A stretch of 64,000 nucleotides of DNA, taken from JAJZEO01 sp964350315. GTDB taxonomy: Bacteria > Chlamydiota > Chlamydiia > Chlamydiales > 2-12-FULL-49-11. Both the position numbers and the translations under genes were made by a program. Within the stretch, counting starts at the first letter, position 1. Each line of letters opens with the position of its first letter. Shown one piece after another: positions 23,910 to 33,319 of the stretch. Below the pieces are notes generated by a model. The model saw nothing but the letters and a program-made list of their open reading frames with translations. It was not told the origin of the DNA and ran no database searches. The DNA lies in contig CAYGJD010000005.1 in NCBI GenBank assembly GCA_964350315.1, forward strand, positions 1-64,000, given 5' to 3'.

Positions 23910-24712
23910 AGTGATGGGAAGTTAAATTGTTTGTTTAACTCATCAAATGTCAATTTGTGTGCTGTGTGGTGTTTGTGATCGGTCAAATCTTCTACATGAA
24001 TTGGCACGCAAGTGATATAGCCTTCAGAAAGAAGGTGAATGTCACTTTCTAAATCCTCATCATGTAAATCCCAACCATCAGTCATAGGGTATCTTTTTGT
24101 GCCCTTCAATGACGTGTCACTTGAAATTCGAACATCCCAATAGCTTTGCCCTTGTTTGGCAAGCTTGAATCCTAAAAGACCGTCGGTTTCCATAGCTGGA
24201 AAATTGACATTCATTAGTGTCCCTTTAGGAATCGGGTGTTTAATAAAGTGGTGCATGATTTGTGGGATGTATTTTTCCACAACCTCAAACTTTTCAGGAC
24301 CACCCTCATATACACAAGAAAAAGCAATCCCAGGCACCTTATAGAAGGTTGATTGAATTACTGCGCCGACTGTTCCGCTGTACATAATATTTCTGCCAGC
24401 ATTACTTCCGTTGTTGATTCCTGAAATAATGAAATCAGGCGGTTCTTTTAGTAGGTATTGAAGAGCAAATTTCGTACAGTCAGCTGGAGTGCCAAAAACT
24501 TTCCAAGCATCAATCCCTTCTGGCCAATGGACTTTCTCAGCTTCAATGAAGCGAGATTTTGGCAAAGAGATACCAACTCCCTTACACGACTGATCTTCCG
24601 CTGGCGCAACAATAGATATGTCAGCGTAATTGTGTAAAGCTTTCCATAAGTGATGAATTCCTGGAGCGTCGATTCCATCATCGTTACATAATACAATTTT
24701 AATTTTTTTCAT
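23903..24712 (-). CDS. surE: 5'/3'-nucleotidase SurE
   Basis: A 269-residue metal-dependent nucleoside monophosphatase. The metal site CNDDGIDAPG is at residues 9-18, and SGINNGSNAGRNIMYSGTVG and AFS motifs follow as in the family. It overlaps the symporter gene upstream by 4 bp (ATGA). Confidence 0.95.
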   Translation of the reverse strand: MKKIKIVLCNDDGIDAPGIHHLWKALHNYADISIVAPAEDQSCKGVGISLPKSRFIEAEKVHWPEGIDAWKVFGTPADCTKFALQYLLKEPPDFIISGINNGSNAGRNIMYSGTVGAVIQSTFYKVPGIAFSCVYEGGPEKFEVVEKYIPQIMHHFIKHPIPKGTLMNVNFPAMETDGLLGFKLAKQGQSYWDVRISSDTSLKGTKRYPMTDGWDLHDEDLESDIHLLSEGYITCVPIHVEDLTDHKHHTAHKLTFDELNKQFNFPSLQ

Positions 24713-26160
24713 TTAGTATAACCCACTACATCTTTATCGTTCTTGAATTGAGTAATAGAGGATAATGCCCATATTGTAAATGAACTAATCAGGAATCCAG
24801 GAATAATTGAGGGGACTGAGAGATCAAAAGCATTATTTATCAACGGCCAAATGAGTGCAACTAAAGATCCAGAAATTAAACCTCCCCATGCACCAAATCG
24901 ATTTGAACGTTTTGAGTATAAACTAAAGAGCATGAGAGGTCCAAAAGAAGCGCCTAAACCAAACCAAGCGTAGCTTACTAGCGAATAAATCGATGATGAG
25001 GTAGTGCAAGCTATTGCATATGAGATGATGGCGATTATAATGATGCTTATTCTTGATACAATAAGTAATTCCTTTGAAGATGCATCTTTTCGGATGATTC
25101 TTTTATAGAAATCTTCTGTAAGATTTGATGATAAGACCAAAATTTGAGAATCCATGCACGTGATTGTTGCCCCTAAAATCGCACATAGAATGAATGTCGC
25201 AATGAAGGGATTAAAGAGATAGAGGGCCATGTCGATAAATACAAGCTGGTTATCTCTTAAAGGAGCTGTTTGATAAAAAGTTAGAGCGACAATTCCAACA
25301 AAAGTTGCTGCTGATAAGGAGATTGTTTGCCATGTGATCCCAATCCATTTCGATTTAGGCATTTTTTTGACATCTTCAATTCCCATAAATTTAGTAACAA
25401 TGTGTGGTTGGCCAAAATAGCCAAGCCCCCATCCGGATAATAGAAATAGAATAGAGAGGTATCCGGTAAAAGAGTGGCTCGGAATAAACCCCTCAAAATT
25501 GGCTTTAGTTCTAACTGTATCAATGACTGCTTGAAAGCTGCCGATATGAAAAACAGCATACAAAGGAACAAAAACGATGACACACATGAGGAACAGACCC
25601 TGAAAAAAATCTGTCCAAGCAAGAGTGACATACCCACCAATGAATAAATAAGGGATAATAATCAGTACTCCAAGCGTCACGCCTACGATATAGTTAAATC
25701 CAAACAAGGTTTGAGTTAAAATTCCCAACGCAACAAGACCTGAAGAAATATAAATAGTATAAAAAATTAAAGAGGCAATCACTGTAATGACGCGGATTGA
25801 GCCTGAAGTATCAGAAAATCTACTTTCAAAAAATGAAGATAAAGTAAGGCTGTCATACGACTCAGTCATTGTTCTGAGCTTTGGAGCGACAAATTGCCAA
25901 TTTAGAAACATAAAGAGCGTAAGTCCGATAGCTGCCCATGCTTGAGAAAGTCCGATAGAAAAAATCACTGCCGGGTAAGCCATAAATATCCAGCTACTCA
26001 TGTCGCTTGCGTGTGCAGCAAGAGCTGTTAGCCAAAAATTCATTTTTCGGCTGCCTAGAATGAAGTCGTTTGATGTTTGGTCCTTTATTCGGGAGAAGAA
26101 TCCTATTGAAAACAAAAGGCCAACATACAAGATAAAAGCTAATATTACAGAAAAACTCAT
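24709..26160 (-). CDS. putP: Sodium/solute symporter, PutP-like
   Basis: A 483-residue SSS-family transporter with 12-13 hydrophobic helices. Sodium/proline symporter features include SRKMNFWLTALAAHASDMSSW near residues 36-56, GYVTLAWTDFFQGLFL and GWGLGYFGQPHIVTKFMGI. Proline is the most likely substrate, with uptake from the host driven by sodium, but other solutes are possible. It is the first gene of the pair with surE. Confidence 0.88.
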   Translation of the reverse strand: MSFSVILAFILYVGLLFSIGFFSRIKDQTSNDFILGSRKMNFWLTALAAHASDMSSWIFMAYPAVIFSIGLSQAWAAIGLTLFMFLNWQFVAPKLRTMTESYDSLTLSSFFESRFSDTSGSIRVITVIASLIFYTIYISSGLVALGILTQTLFGFNYIVGVTLGVLIIIPYLFIGGYVTLAWTDFFQGLFLMCVIVFVPLYAVFHIGSFQAVIDTVRTKANFEGFIPSHSFTGYLSILFLLSGWGLGYFGQPHIVTKFMGIEDVKKMPKSKWIGITWQTISLSAATFVGIVALTFYQTAPLRDNQLVFIDMALYLFNPFIATFILCAILGATITCMDSQILVLSSNLTEDFYKRIIRKDASSKELLIVSRISIIIIAIISYAIACTTSSSIYSLVSYAWFGLGASFGPLMLFSLYSKRSNRFGAWGGLISGSLVALIWPLINNAFDLSVPSIIPGFLISSFTIWALSSITQFKNDKDVVGYTK

Positions 26161-26222
26161 GCATGCAATGTTACTCTAGTCCCTTATATTTCACAAGAAC
26201 TCAGAGATCAATTTTAAGAGGT

Positions 26223-26966
26223 TTATTTAGTCGCAGCCTTGTCAGAACCGTAGTTGATACCAGCAAGTTCTAGATTTCTGCGAACATTGGGAAAATCAAT
26301 TTCCAAAGAACTAATTAGTTCTTTTACAGTACGACGATTTGATGTTGCTCCAATTGGACATTGGCACATAAAGCGAAGAAATCCATATTGCTCTGCAAAA
26401 GTGCGAATGCTTTCCTCTGAAATAAATATTAGAGGGCGAATTATCGTTATTCCGTAGGCTCTCATATGAATTTTGGGAAGATTGGCAGCAAATTCTCCCT
26501 TATGAAGTAAATTTAATAAAAGGGTCTCTATTGAATCGTCTCTATGGTGTCCAAATGCAACTTGAGTATAACCTTGGCTTTTTGCTTTATTAAAAATAAG
26601 TTTTCGACGTTCCCTAGAACAGGAGTAACATCCAATAGGGCCATCTCTTTGTTCTGAATAAACAATTGATAGGGGAATATCAAGAGCGTCACAAACATCT
26701 TTTAAATAATTTTCTGCTACGCCTGCTCCACAGGAAAATTCACCTGAGACATGGATTGCAAACAAATCAAAAGGAAAGAATCCTCTCGCTGAGATCGCTT
26801 TTAGCATAAAAAGAAGGGTAAGAGAGTCCTTGCCACCGCTAAGAGCTATAGCGACTTTGGGCGATTCAATAAGGTTGTATTCCAAGAGAGCTTTTCTGGT
26901 TTGGCTCTCAATTCTCTTCCCCAAAGAGGTGAAGGGGGGAGAAGGTATTTCTATACATTTAGTCAT
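26223..26966 (-). CDS. ttcA: TtcA-like tRNA thiolation enzyme
   Basis: A 247-residue PP-loop ATP pyrophosphatase. The ATP site is ALSGGKDSLTLLFML (about 40-54), and GCYSCSRERRKLIF supplies the CxxC pair that holds the iron-sulphur cluster in TtcA proteins, which put 2-thiocytidine at position 32 of tRNAs. GHHRDDSIETLLLNL is a further family signature. The related TilS lacks the Cys pair, so TtcA fits better. It is divergent from the SEC-C gene. Confidence 0.87.
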   Translation of the reverse strand: MTKCIEIPSPPFTSLGKRIESQTRKALLEYNLIESPKVAIALSGGKDSLTLLFMLKAISARGFFPFDLFAIHVSGEFSCGAGVAENYLKDVCDALDIPLSIVYSEQRDGPIGCYSCSRERRKLIFNKAKSQGYTQVAFGHHRDDSIETLLLNLLHKGEFAANLPKIHMRAYGITIIRPLIFISEESIRTFAEQYGFLRFMCQCPIGATSNRRTVKELISSLEIDFPNVRRNLELAGINYGSDKAATK

Positions 26967-27014
26967 ATTCGTGCTACACTATACCCTCCTAATGATAACC
27001 TTGCAAGTGTTGGC

Positions 27015-27347
27015 ATGACAAAAAAAATACATAGAAATGATCCTTGTCCCTGTAATTCAGGGAAAAAGTATAAAAAATGCTGTGGAAAACCCGGAATGGG
27101 GAGACACACTGCGAGCATCCTTAGTTCATCAAACATTTCTGGATCGTTACTGGGTAGAATTTCACAAGCAGGTCAATCCTTTGTTACCGACAGAAAAGTT
27201 GATATGTTGAGTAAAGGAGTCACAGTTGGAAAAGCAAATTTAAAAGTCACACCTCCTCCTACAAATACACCAGAAGTCGAAAATGTCTCTCCTGAAAAGC
27301 AGTCAGAAGAAAAAAAACCAACTTCGCAAGAAAATGATTGTAGCTAA
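27015..27347 (+). CDS. Small SEC-C motif protein (110 aa)
   Basis: The protein opens with RNDPCPCNSGKKYKKCCG (residues 6-23), the zinc-binding SEC-C motif found at the end of SecA. The rest is polar, low in complexity and rich in Pro/Glu/Lys, with no other domain. ATG 27015 is used because the motif starts here; upstream in-frame codons overlap ttcA. The role is unknown; a zinc-dependent adaptor is a guess. Confidence 0.8.
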   Translation: MTKKIHRNDPCPCNSGKKYKKCCGKPGMGRHTASILSSSNISGSLLGRISQAGQSFVTDRKVDMLSKGVTVGKANLKVTPPPTNTPEVENVSPEKQSEEKKPTSQENDCS

Positions 27348-27383
27348 AACAAAACCTTTGCTATGATATGCGCCTTAAGTTGC

Positions 27384-27455
27384 GCTGGAGTAGCTCAATG
27401 GTAGAGCACCCGACTTGTAATCGGACGGTTGAGGGTTCAAGTCCTTTCTCCAGCA
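27384..27455 (+). tRNA. tRNA-Thr (TGT)
   Basis: Acceptor GCTGGAG/CTCCAGC, D arm AGCTCAATGGTAGAGC, anticodon loop CTTGTAA (anticodon TGT), T arm with GTTCAAG, discriminator A, no encoded CCA. It lies 19 bp before tRNA-Tyr. Confidence 0.96.
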
Positions 27456-27474
27456 CACTTTTCCTAACGCCCCT

Positions 27475-27557
27475 GGGGGAGTCGCATAGCGGCCAATTGC
27501 AGAAGACTGTAAATCTTCCGACGTACGTCTCCGTCAGTTCGAATCTGACCTCCCCCA
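27475..27557 (+). tRNA. tRNA-Tyr (GTA)
   Basis: Acceptor GGGGGAG/CTCCCCC, anticodon stem GAAGA/TCTTC with loop CTGTAAA (anticodon GTA), long class II variable arm (GACGTACGTC), T loop TTCGAAT, discriminator A, no encoded CCA. Confidence 0.96.
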
Positions 27558-27790
27558 ACGCCGTTTCAATAAGCAATTCTTTTTCATTCTGCTATATTTA
27601 GCACAAGCGTCGCATATTTGGGTAAAGCTGGCCTATTCAACTATATTTGTCTAATTTTCACAAAACAGTACATTTTCAAGTTCAAGCAGGCGTCTTGTGA
27701 ACTAAGCGTATGTCGCTGTCTGTCAGATAGATAGGCTGTGTAGAAGGTTCGGTTTTTTTCTTCCACTGAACAAATCTATATATACAATGT
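27558..27790. other. Intergenic stretch without a recognised feature
   Basis: About 230 bases between tRNA-Tyr and the next promoter hold no convincing reading frame. There is a T-run at about 27751-27757 and an interrupted inverted repeat (AGTTCA at 27679-27684, TGAACT at 27698-27703). A small RNA cannot be excluded, but I see no family signature. Confidence 0.4.
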
Positions 27791-27819
27791 TTGAATTCAA
27801 CTTTTAATTATGCTATAAT
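27791..27819 (+). promoter_or_regulatory. Near-consensus promoter of the 772-aa protein gene
   Basis: TTGAAT (27791-27796), 17-bp spacer, TATAAT (27814-27819). The start near 27826 shows that TTG 27819 and ATG 27822 cannot be translation starts, which leaves ATG 27852. Confidence 0.7.
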
Positions 27820-27851
27820 TGATGTTTAACCAATTAAGTATAGGTATAGTT

Positions 27852-30170
27852 ATGGATGTTGCAGCTGGGGCTTTCAATGGTGCAAAAGGGTTTGTTGAGG
27901 CAGCTCATGAGACTTATGTTAGCGCTTATGAAATAGCGGCAAATGTAGGAAGTAGTGTGTGGTCTATGATTAGCGCTCCTTTTTCTGCTGGGGCGAGTTT
28001 GTTGGGTAGGGGAGTTTCCTATACTGCAACAACAGTCTCAGACAAGGTTCTTAGCGCCTATAATCACGTCAGAGGTCGACCTGTAAGTCCAATTCCTAAA
28101 ACATATTTAGAGCGATCCAAGGAGTTAATAGCTGCAATTAAGGCCAAGCTCATTCCTTTAGGGAAAGATTGTTCCATAGTTTTCGATTCAGCATTGATTT
28201 TTTCAGGCCTTCCAAGTGAGCAGCAATTAATACGTTTGCAAGAACAACTCCAAGAAATAGAAGCAGAAACTGGGATGTCCACTCCGACAAAAATAATTCG
28301 CTCTTTAGAGAAAGCAAAATCTGCTTGTGAAGCGCTTCTTCCTATGGTCTTGGAGCTTGGAGAAATCTGTAACGAAGAGTTAACGACAGAAGATATAAAG
28401 GCTTTGGCAACGGAAGTTTTGGAAAATAAAATTGTAAAACTAGCCTTTGATGCAACGATGGAAAACGTTGGAGAGTGTATAGGAGGAGAGTTAGTACAAG
28501 AACAAAGTTTGCTGATTCCAGATTCTATAAATCCTGCAGTTATTGTGGGAGATTTATTGAGAACAACAGTAGGTAGATCAGTTGGTGGCGTTCTTGGAAC
28601 AGCAGCTAGTGCTTATGGTCTGAACTATCTTCTAAAAAAAATTCCTCTTGGAAGTTTAGAGAACAAACGAACTTATGTGACATTTTTAGCGATGGCCACA
28701 TTATTAGGGCTATCCTTTTATGAATTAAATCCCATTGTAAACTTTGCACAAGATGTTCTAGGAGAACAATTATACAATTTTGGATTCTATTCAACTGCGC
28801 TTTTATTCAACTACATGGGAATGGCAGCAATGGGTACAACCGAAACTTTGCCTGACTATGTTAGAAACATGACTCCATCGATGATTGCTTTGAAAGGAAC
28901 AGAATTGGCGTTAAATACTATTGGTTCCACAGGTACGGAGGTATTTCTTCTGTCAATGCTTGTTTCTCATGTAGCATACAACAGAAATCTCTATCATTCC
29001 ATATATCAAAAAAAGGTTTTTAATGATTTTGTTGATATAGATAAAATAACCTCTGAATCAAACAGTTGTCAAGTGCGTCTGATTGGTGGTTTATTTAAAG
29101 AGATAACTAAAGAAAGAGCTTTAAATGTTGCAGGTGAAGCGGTTGAGCCTATTGTAAAATTCACATCTTCAATTTTAGGCAAAGTTGTTTCATTTCAGAC
29201 GGTTGATCAAATAACAACAAGCCTTGAAAAAGTTTTACCTGGAGAGGCATTGCCATCTCCATCAAGTGAAATTTCGACGCTGCTTTCTTTCTTTGCATCA
29301 CCTGAAGCAAGTGGGATCTTTGATGAATTTAAAAGAAGCATTTTGAATCTATATGTTCCTCTTGCAAAGTGTAAGGCTTTCTTGCCTAACTTGAACCACG
29401 GCGTGAAACTTGCAAATCGAAGAATTGCTAAAGAGGTTGTCAATAGATTGTTTGAAAATGCAAGTCTTGAAGGACTCTTTGATGTAGAAATGTTTAGTGG
29501 TTTGCAAAATAGATTAGAAGATGCAATACCATCTATCCATCAGAAGCTTATTATAAGTGAAATTTCTCAATTTTTCAATTTTATGAATACTCAAAAAATG
29601 CAAGTTTCTATGAAGAGATTAATCAATGAACTAAGAGAAATTATTAAGGAAACAGATATCGAAGATACAAAAGCAACGCCTCACTCATCTGTTCGATTAG
29701 AAGAAATAAAAAGAGAGTTTATTGCAGATGTTTTAAGAGATTACTTTTCTGAAACTGCAGCTCAACTTGTTTCAGGGCGTTTTATTATAGAAATAGATGA
29801 GGTGTTTAATTTAGATGGTGGAATCTCTCATCTATTAAACTCCTTGTTTTCTAAGATGTATCCAGTTTTTGAAAAGTTACAGGAATCTGATGAGGCATGT
29901 TTGCATGACACACTCGACCTTATTGCAAAATCTTTTATCCTCAAGATGAGCTTGCGTTTGATGCATCTTGAAGTTGAAGCTCCAAGCTTACATCAAACGC
30001 TAGAAAATGAGGATATATTGAAATTTATCCATAGCTTTTTACAGTTTTCAGTAGGCTTTAATAAAGCTTTTGTAGGTGATCAAAGGTTGCCTTTTGATTT
30101 TCCAGATACTAGGATTGTTTCTCCATTTGACCTTGCTCTTGAAAATCTGATTCATTCTCAAACGCCGTAA
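27852..30170 (+). CDS. Large lineage-specific protein of unknown function (772 aa)
   Basis: I do not recognise this protein. ATG 27852 follows the promoter and a TAGG-type ribosome binding site. Residues 1-60 are Ala/Gly/Ser-rich and weakly hydrophobic, two or more hydrophobic segments lie at about 230-260, 270-295 and 310-330 (TYVTFLAMATLLGLSFYEL), and the C-terminal half is charged and helical. No classical signal peptide. A membrane-associated host-interaction protein secreted by the type III apparatus is possible, but no signature proves it. Its last 62 bp overlap the 3' end of the histidine kinase gene on the other strand. Confidence 0.75.
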   Translation: MDVAAGAFNGAKGFVEAAHETYVSAYEIAANVGSSVWSMISAPFSAGASLLGRGVSYTATTVSDKVLSAYNHVRGRPVSPIPKTYLERSKELIAAIKAKLIPLGKDCSIVFDSALIFSGLPSEQQLIRLQEQLQEIEAETGMSTPTKIIRSLEKAKSACEALLPMVLELGEICNEELTTEDIKALATEVLENKIVKLAFDATMENVGECIGGELVQEQSLLIPDSINPAVIVGDLLRTTVGRSVGGVLGTAASAYGLNYLLKKIPLGSLENKRTYVTFLAMATLLGLSFYELNPIVNFAQDVLGEQLYNFGFYSTALLFNYMGMAAMGTTETLPDYVRNMTPSMIALKGTELALNTIGSTGTEVFLLSMLVSHVAYNRNLYHSIYQKKVFNDFVDIDKITSESNSCQVRLIGGLFKEITKERALNVAGEAVEPIVKFTSSILGKVVSFQTVDQITTSLEKVLPGEALPSPSSEISTLLSFFASPEASGIFDEFKRSILNLYVPLAKCKAFLPNLNHGVKLANRRIAKEVVNRLFENASLEGLFDVEMFSGLQNRLEDAIPSIHQKLIISEISQFFNFMNTQKMQVSMKRLINELREIIKETDIEDTKATPHSSVRLEEIKREFIADVLRDYFSETAAQLVSGRFIIEIDEVFNLDGGISHLLNSLFSKMYPVFEKLQESDEACLHDTLDLIAKSFILKMSLRLMHLEVEAPSLHQTLENEDILKFIHSFLQFSVGFNKAFVGDQRLPFDFPDTRIVSPFDLALENLIHSQTP

Positions 30171-31371
30171 GAGATTGCTTGAGAATGGGGAGTCTTACAT
30201 AGAATGTTGTTCCTTGATTAACTGTTGAATCAAATGTAATGCTACCTTCGTGTGCCTCGACAAGCTGTTTTGCTATGTAAAGTCCAAGCCCTGTGCTCGG
30301 TAAGTTTTGATTGGTTTCACCAAATCTTCTAAACTTCAGAAAGATTTTATCTTGCACTTCTTCTGGGATGCCTTGACCAAAGTCTTGTACACTGATTTTT
30401 AGATGGGAATCTATAAGTTCTGTTTTAATGGAGATACTAGACCCAGGTCTAGAAAATTTTGCGGCATTACTAATAAGATTACTTAAGACTTGAGAGATTC
30501 TAAATTCATCACCAAAATATCCAGGTATATTTCTGTTTAGGTGAATTTCTACCTTTACTTTGCATTTTTTTAGAAAAGGCTCCATCTTTTTCATGCTACG
30601 TTTGACCATTTCGTTAATACAAAAGAGCTTTTTATTTAGGTTGATTTGGTTGTGTTCCAGGCTAGAACTTGCGAGAAGATCATTGACCAGAGTTCGTAAA
30701 CTTTCTGCATTTCTCAAGCACATGTCAATAAGTTCTGATCCTCTTTCAGATTCAACGGGGATGGTTCGGCTCTTAAGCAATCTGATTGATCCATAAATTG
30801 AAGTAATTGGAGTTCTAAGTTCATGGGAAACAATTGAAATAAGATCTTTCTCTGCATTACGCAAGGATGAAAGTTCTTTATTTTTTAAGCGAAGCTCCAA
30901 TTGATGTAGGACTTGTTTGCCAAGAATTTTTAAGTTTTTTATCTGTTCCTCATTGAGATCTCTTGAAACATAGTCAGCAACACAAAGAGAGCCGACTATA
31001 ATATCTTTTCTTAGTTCTAGTGGAATCCCTAAATAGAATTTCAACAAAGGTCCGCCAGTAACAACAGGAGAGTCGTAAAAACTTTCATCTTTGTCTGCGT
31101 CTGGAATGTGCATGATACTGTTATCATGGATGTTATGAGAGCAAAAAGCGATTTCCCGTGAAATTTCTGACATAAATAGCCCAATTTCTGATTTGAAAAA
31201 GTGTCGATCTTTGTCAGCTAAGCTAATAAATGCAACGGGAGTTTCACAAATAGATGCAGCTAGTTGTGAAATTTCATCGTACATTTCTTCTTTTGGTGTA
31301 TCAAGTATCTCAAGATCTCGTAGAAGGTTTAAACGAGAATTTTCATTTTGTGCTAAAATTGGGCTTTTCAT
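30109..31371 (-). CDS. GAF-domain sensor histidine kinase
   Basis: A 420-residue soluble sensor kinase. A GAF domain covers about residues 20-165 (ETPVAFISLADKDRHFFKSE), the dimerisation/phosphoacceptor helix has VSHELRTPIT with His183, and the ATPase domain has the N box NLISNAAKFS, DFGQGIPEE and STGLGLYIAKQLVEAHEG. There is no membrane segment, so the signal is cytoplasmic. It overlaps the response regulator upstream by 4 bp and should act with it. The last 62 bp overlap the end of the 772-residue protein gene. Confidence 0.92.
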   Translation of the reverse strand: MKSPILAQNENSRLNLLRDLEILDTPKEEMYDEISQLAASICETPVAFISLADKDRHFFKSEIGLFMSEISREIAFCSHNIHDNSIMHIPDADKDESFYDSPVVTGGPLLKFYLGIPLELRKDIIVGSLCVADYVSRDLNEEQIKNLKILGKQVLHQLELRLKNKELSSLRNAEKDLISIVSHELRTPITSIYGSIRLLKSRTIPVESERGSELIDMCLRNAESLRTLVNDLLASSSLEHNQINLNKKLFCINEMVKRSMKKMEPFLKKCKVKVEIHLNRNIPGYFGDEFRISQVLSNLISNAAKFSRPGSSISIKTELIDSHLKISVQDFGQGIPEEVQDKIFLKFRRFGETNQNLPSTGLGLYIAKQLVEAHEGSITFDSTVNQGTTFYVRLPILKQSLTAFENESDFQEQGQMEKQS

Positions 31372-31775
31372 ACTTCCACCTCTTTATTATTAGGATCGAG
31401 CCATATTTTACGAATTTTGTCGCAAATTGACATTGGATCAAATGGTTTTAATAAATATGCAAGAGCTCCAATTTCAATCAATTGTTCAAGCTCACATGCT
31501 GAAGAAATGCCTGTGAGAAAAATCACAGGGATATCTTGAAGATCGATTTGTTTTTTCATTTTCAACAATGTTGATGGGCCATCAAGATAGGGCATGCGCA
31601 CATCCATAATTACAAGATCAGGCTTCCAGAATCCAAGCATTTCAAGCGCCATTCTTCCGTGGTGGGCAGTTTTTACTTTAAATTTTCCGATTTCTGTAAA
31701 TGTAAGCTCGCTAAGTTTCCTAACGTCAGCATCGTCTTCAACGAGAAGAATTGTTTCTAAGATGTCTTTGCTCAT
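31368..31775 (-). CDS. Single-domain response regulator
   Basis: A 135-residue CheY-like receiver. The acidic pocket is EDD (13-15), the phosphoacceptor is Asp58 in LVIMDVRMP, and the switch Thr and conserved Lys are in FLTG and LLKPFD. There is no output domain, so it must act by protein contact or in a phosphorelay. It starts the operon with the GAF histidine kinase. Confidence 0.93.
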   Translation of the reverse strand: MSKDILETILLVEDDADVRKLSELTFTEIGKFKVKTAHHGRMALEMLGFWKPDLVIMDVRMPYLDGPSTLLKMKKQIDLQDIPVIFLTGISSACELEQLIEIGALAYLLKPFDPMSICDKIRKIWLDPNNKEVEV

Positions 31776-31957
31776 GGTGTCCTCCCTGAAAACAAATTCA
31801 AGTGATATTAGTCAGATTAAAAAAACATTTATATATTTTTATGATTTGAACGTCAAGGAATTTTAAAAATTAAGTTAAGATAAGTTTACAAAAAATGTCA
31901 TAAGACGTAGATTGCTTGTTTTTTAAAAACTAAAAAAATGGGAAAAAAAAGCACATT

Positions 31958-32230
31958 TTGGGAACTGGAACAAGTATGGTATTGCTATGGGATGCTCGAG
32001 CGAGTCAAAAAAAACCTGTCTGCAAGGAAGAAAACGCGAAACTTACTTTTGCAGCAATGGAAGCAATAAGAAATGCTCAATCACATGGGGCGCAAGTTCA
32101 ATTGGATCTCACTGCATATGAAATTACCCCGACTAATCTAGGGAATCTTCTTCCCATTGGATCAGCACCTGTTGTGCTCACTTACGCAGATGCAGCAGGA
32201 CAACATCGCAATATCTTTCAAATGAAATAA
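31958..32230 (+). CDS. Small hypothetical protein (up to 90 aa), start uncertain
   Basis: A 90-residue reading frame from TTG 31958, or 84 residues from ATG 31976, with no recognised domain. It may be real because it lies in front of the 335-residue gene with a 38-bp gap, but a different frame from ATG 31938 (43 codons) covers the same start region and the ribosome binding site does not decide. The C-terminal half (LLPIGSAPVVLTYADAAG) is moderately hydrophobic. Confidence 0.4.
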   Translation: MGTGTSMVLLWDARASQKKPVCKEENAKLTFAAMEAIRNAQSHGAQVQLDLTAYEITPTNLGNLLPIGSAPVVLTYADAAGQHRNIFQMK

Positions 32231-32268
32231 GAAAAATTAGGAAATTGATTTAACAAACTGGAGATTTT

Positions 32269-33276
32269 ATGGAACAAGCAGCAGCGGCAGGAACAACGAC
32301 ATATTCGGCAAATATTCAAACTTGGCAGAGGCATGATGGGCCCCTTTCATTTGTGACTTTTCAGGTTGGAAAATATCTATTTGTTCCAATTTGTCCATTA
32401 CATCTTGTAAATGAAGCCAAAGAAAATCTACCTAGTTCTGTATTTTCAGCAACAAGAGGGGTTTTTGCTACTCAAGAAGTTTGGGAGAAGTTTAATGAGG
32501 CGTTTGGTTCAAAAGAAGCAAGATCAGGTTATGCTTCAAGAGAAGCGCTTTCCGATAGACAAGTAAGTAAGATTGCAGAAAGAGATTTTTTACGGTTATT
32601 GGGGGGAGTATCTGCGCAATGGCAAAGAGAATTTCCTGGAGGTAATCCATTTACCGGTTATGCAATTTATGATCTTCCGCAATCTAAGTTTTTGGGAAGA
32701 ATGGCTTGTGGAGAAGGTTATAAGCCAACTTCCAATTATGAAGGTGTTAGAGAATTTCCATATAATGTCTATAAGGCTGAGGATTGGTCAGAGCAAGACT
32801 GCGGCATGGAAGAGGATCCAAAACTTCGAGGCGCAGCCGAGCTGCAAATAGGTGATTCTATTGATTCAAGACTTCCTATGGAGCAATTTAAAGATGCTTA
32901 TACGGTAACAATTTTAGCAGCTATGATTCTTGCAACAACTTTCGCAGATAAGGTTACTCAAGATGGAGTATTTCCAAGAAGATTAACAGTAACATTGATA
33001 GATCTTAAATATGCAACTCCTGAATCAGGGCTGACCGAAAAGGAAAGAGAAGTTATAGCCATCAAAGAAGCTGCATTAGCTGCACTAGGTTTTTTTGTAT
33101 ACGGCCACCTGCCACCAAAAAGCGAAGGGCCGGAATCAGATCACCGTAATTATAGTTCTGATGTTAGAGCTGTATGGGGCATGGGAATAAAAGATGTTAA
33201 GGAAATGTTAGAAAAGCATGTCACTAAAATGCAAATTAAGGAACATCAATCTTCTAGTTTGGATGAATTAGATTAA
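32269..33276 (+). CDS. Protein of unknown function (335 aa)
   Basis: I do not recognise a family. The protein is soluble, with no signal peptide. The middle part (GNPFTGYAIYDLPQSKFLGR, then GAAELQIGDS and a helical ILAAMILATTFADKV) has a beta-beta-helix rhythm reminiscent of GNAT acetyltransferases, but the acetyl-CoA-binding RxxGxG/A motif is not evident, so that is only a hint. The ATG has a GGAG ribosome binding site (ctGGAGatttt). It follows the small gene at 31958. Confidence 0.65.
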   Translation: MEQAAAAGTTTYSANIQTWQRHDGPLSFVTFQVGKYLFVPICPLHLVNEAKENLPSSVFSATRGVFATQEVWEKFNEAFGSKEARSGYASREALSDRQVSKIAERDFLRLLGGVSAQWQREFPGGNPFTGYAIYDLPQSKFLGRMACGEGYKPTSNYEGVREFPYNVYKAEDWSEQDCGMEEDPKLRGAAELQIGDSIDSRLPMEQFKDAYTVTILAAMILATTFADKVTQDGVFPRRLTVTLIDLKYATPESGLTEKEREVIAIKEAALAALGFFVYGHLPPKSEGPESDHRNYSSDVRAVWGMGIKDVKEMLEKHVTKMQIKEHQSSSLDELD

Positions 33277-33319
33277 TTTTAACTGGTGTAGAAGTGGGTG
33301 ATGGGGCATACTCATCACC

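Noticed and set aside
23261..27557. tRNA genes without CCA as possible pseudogenes
   Set aside because: All four have intact cloverleaves; absence of encoded CCA is common and is repaired by the CCA-adding enzyme.
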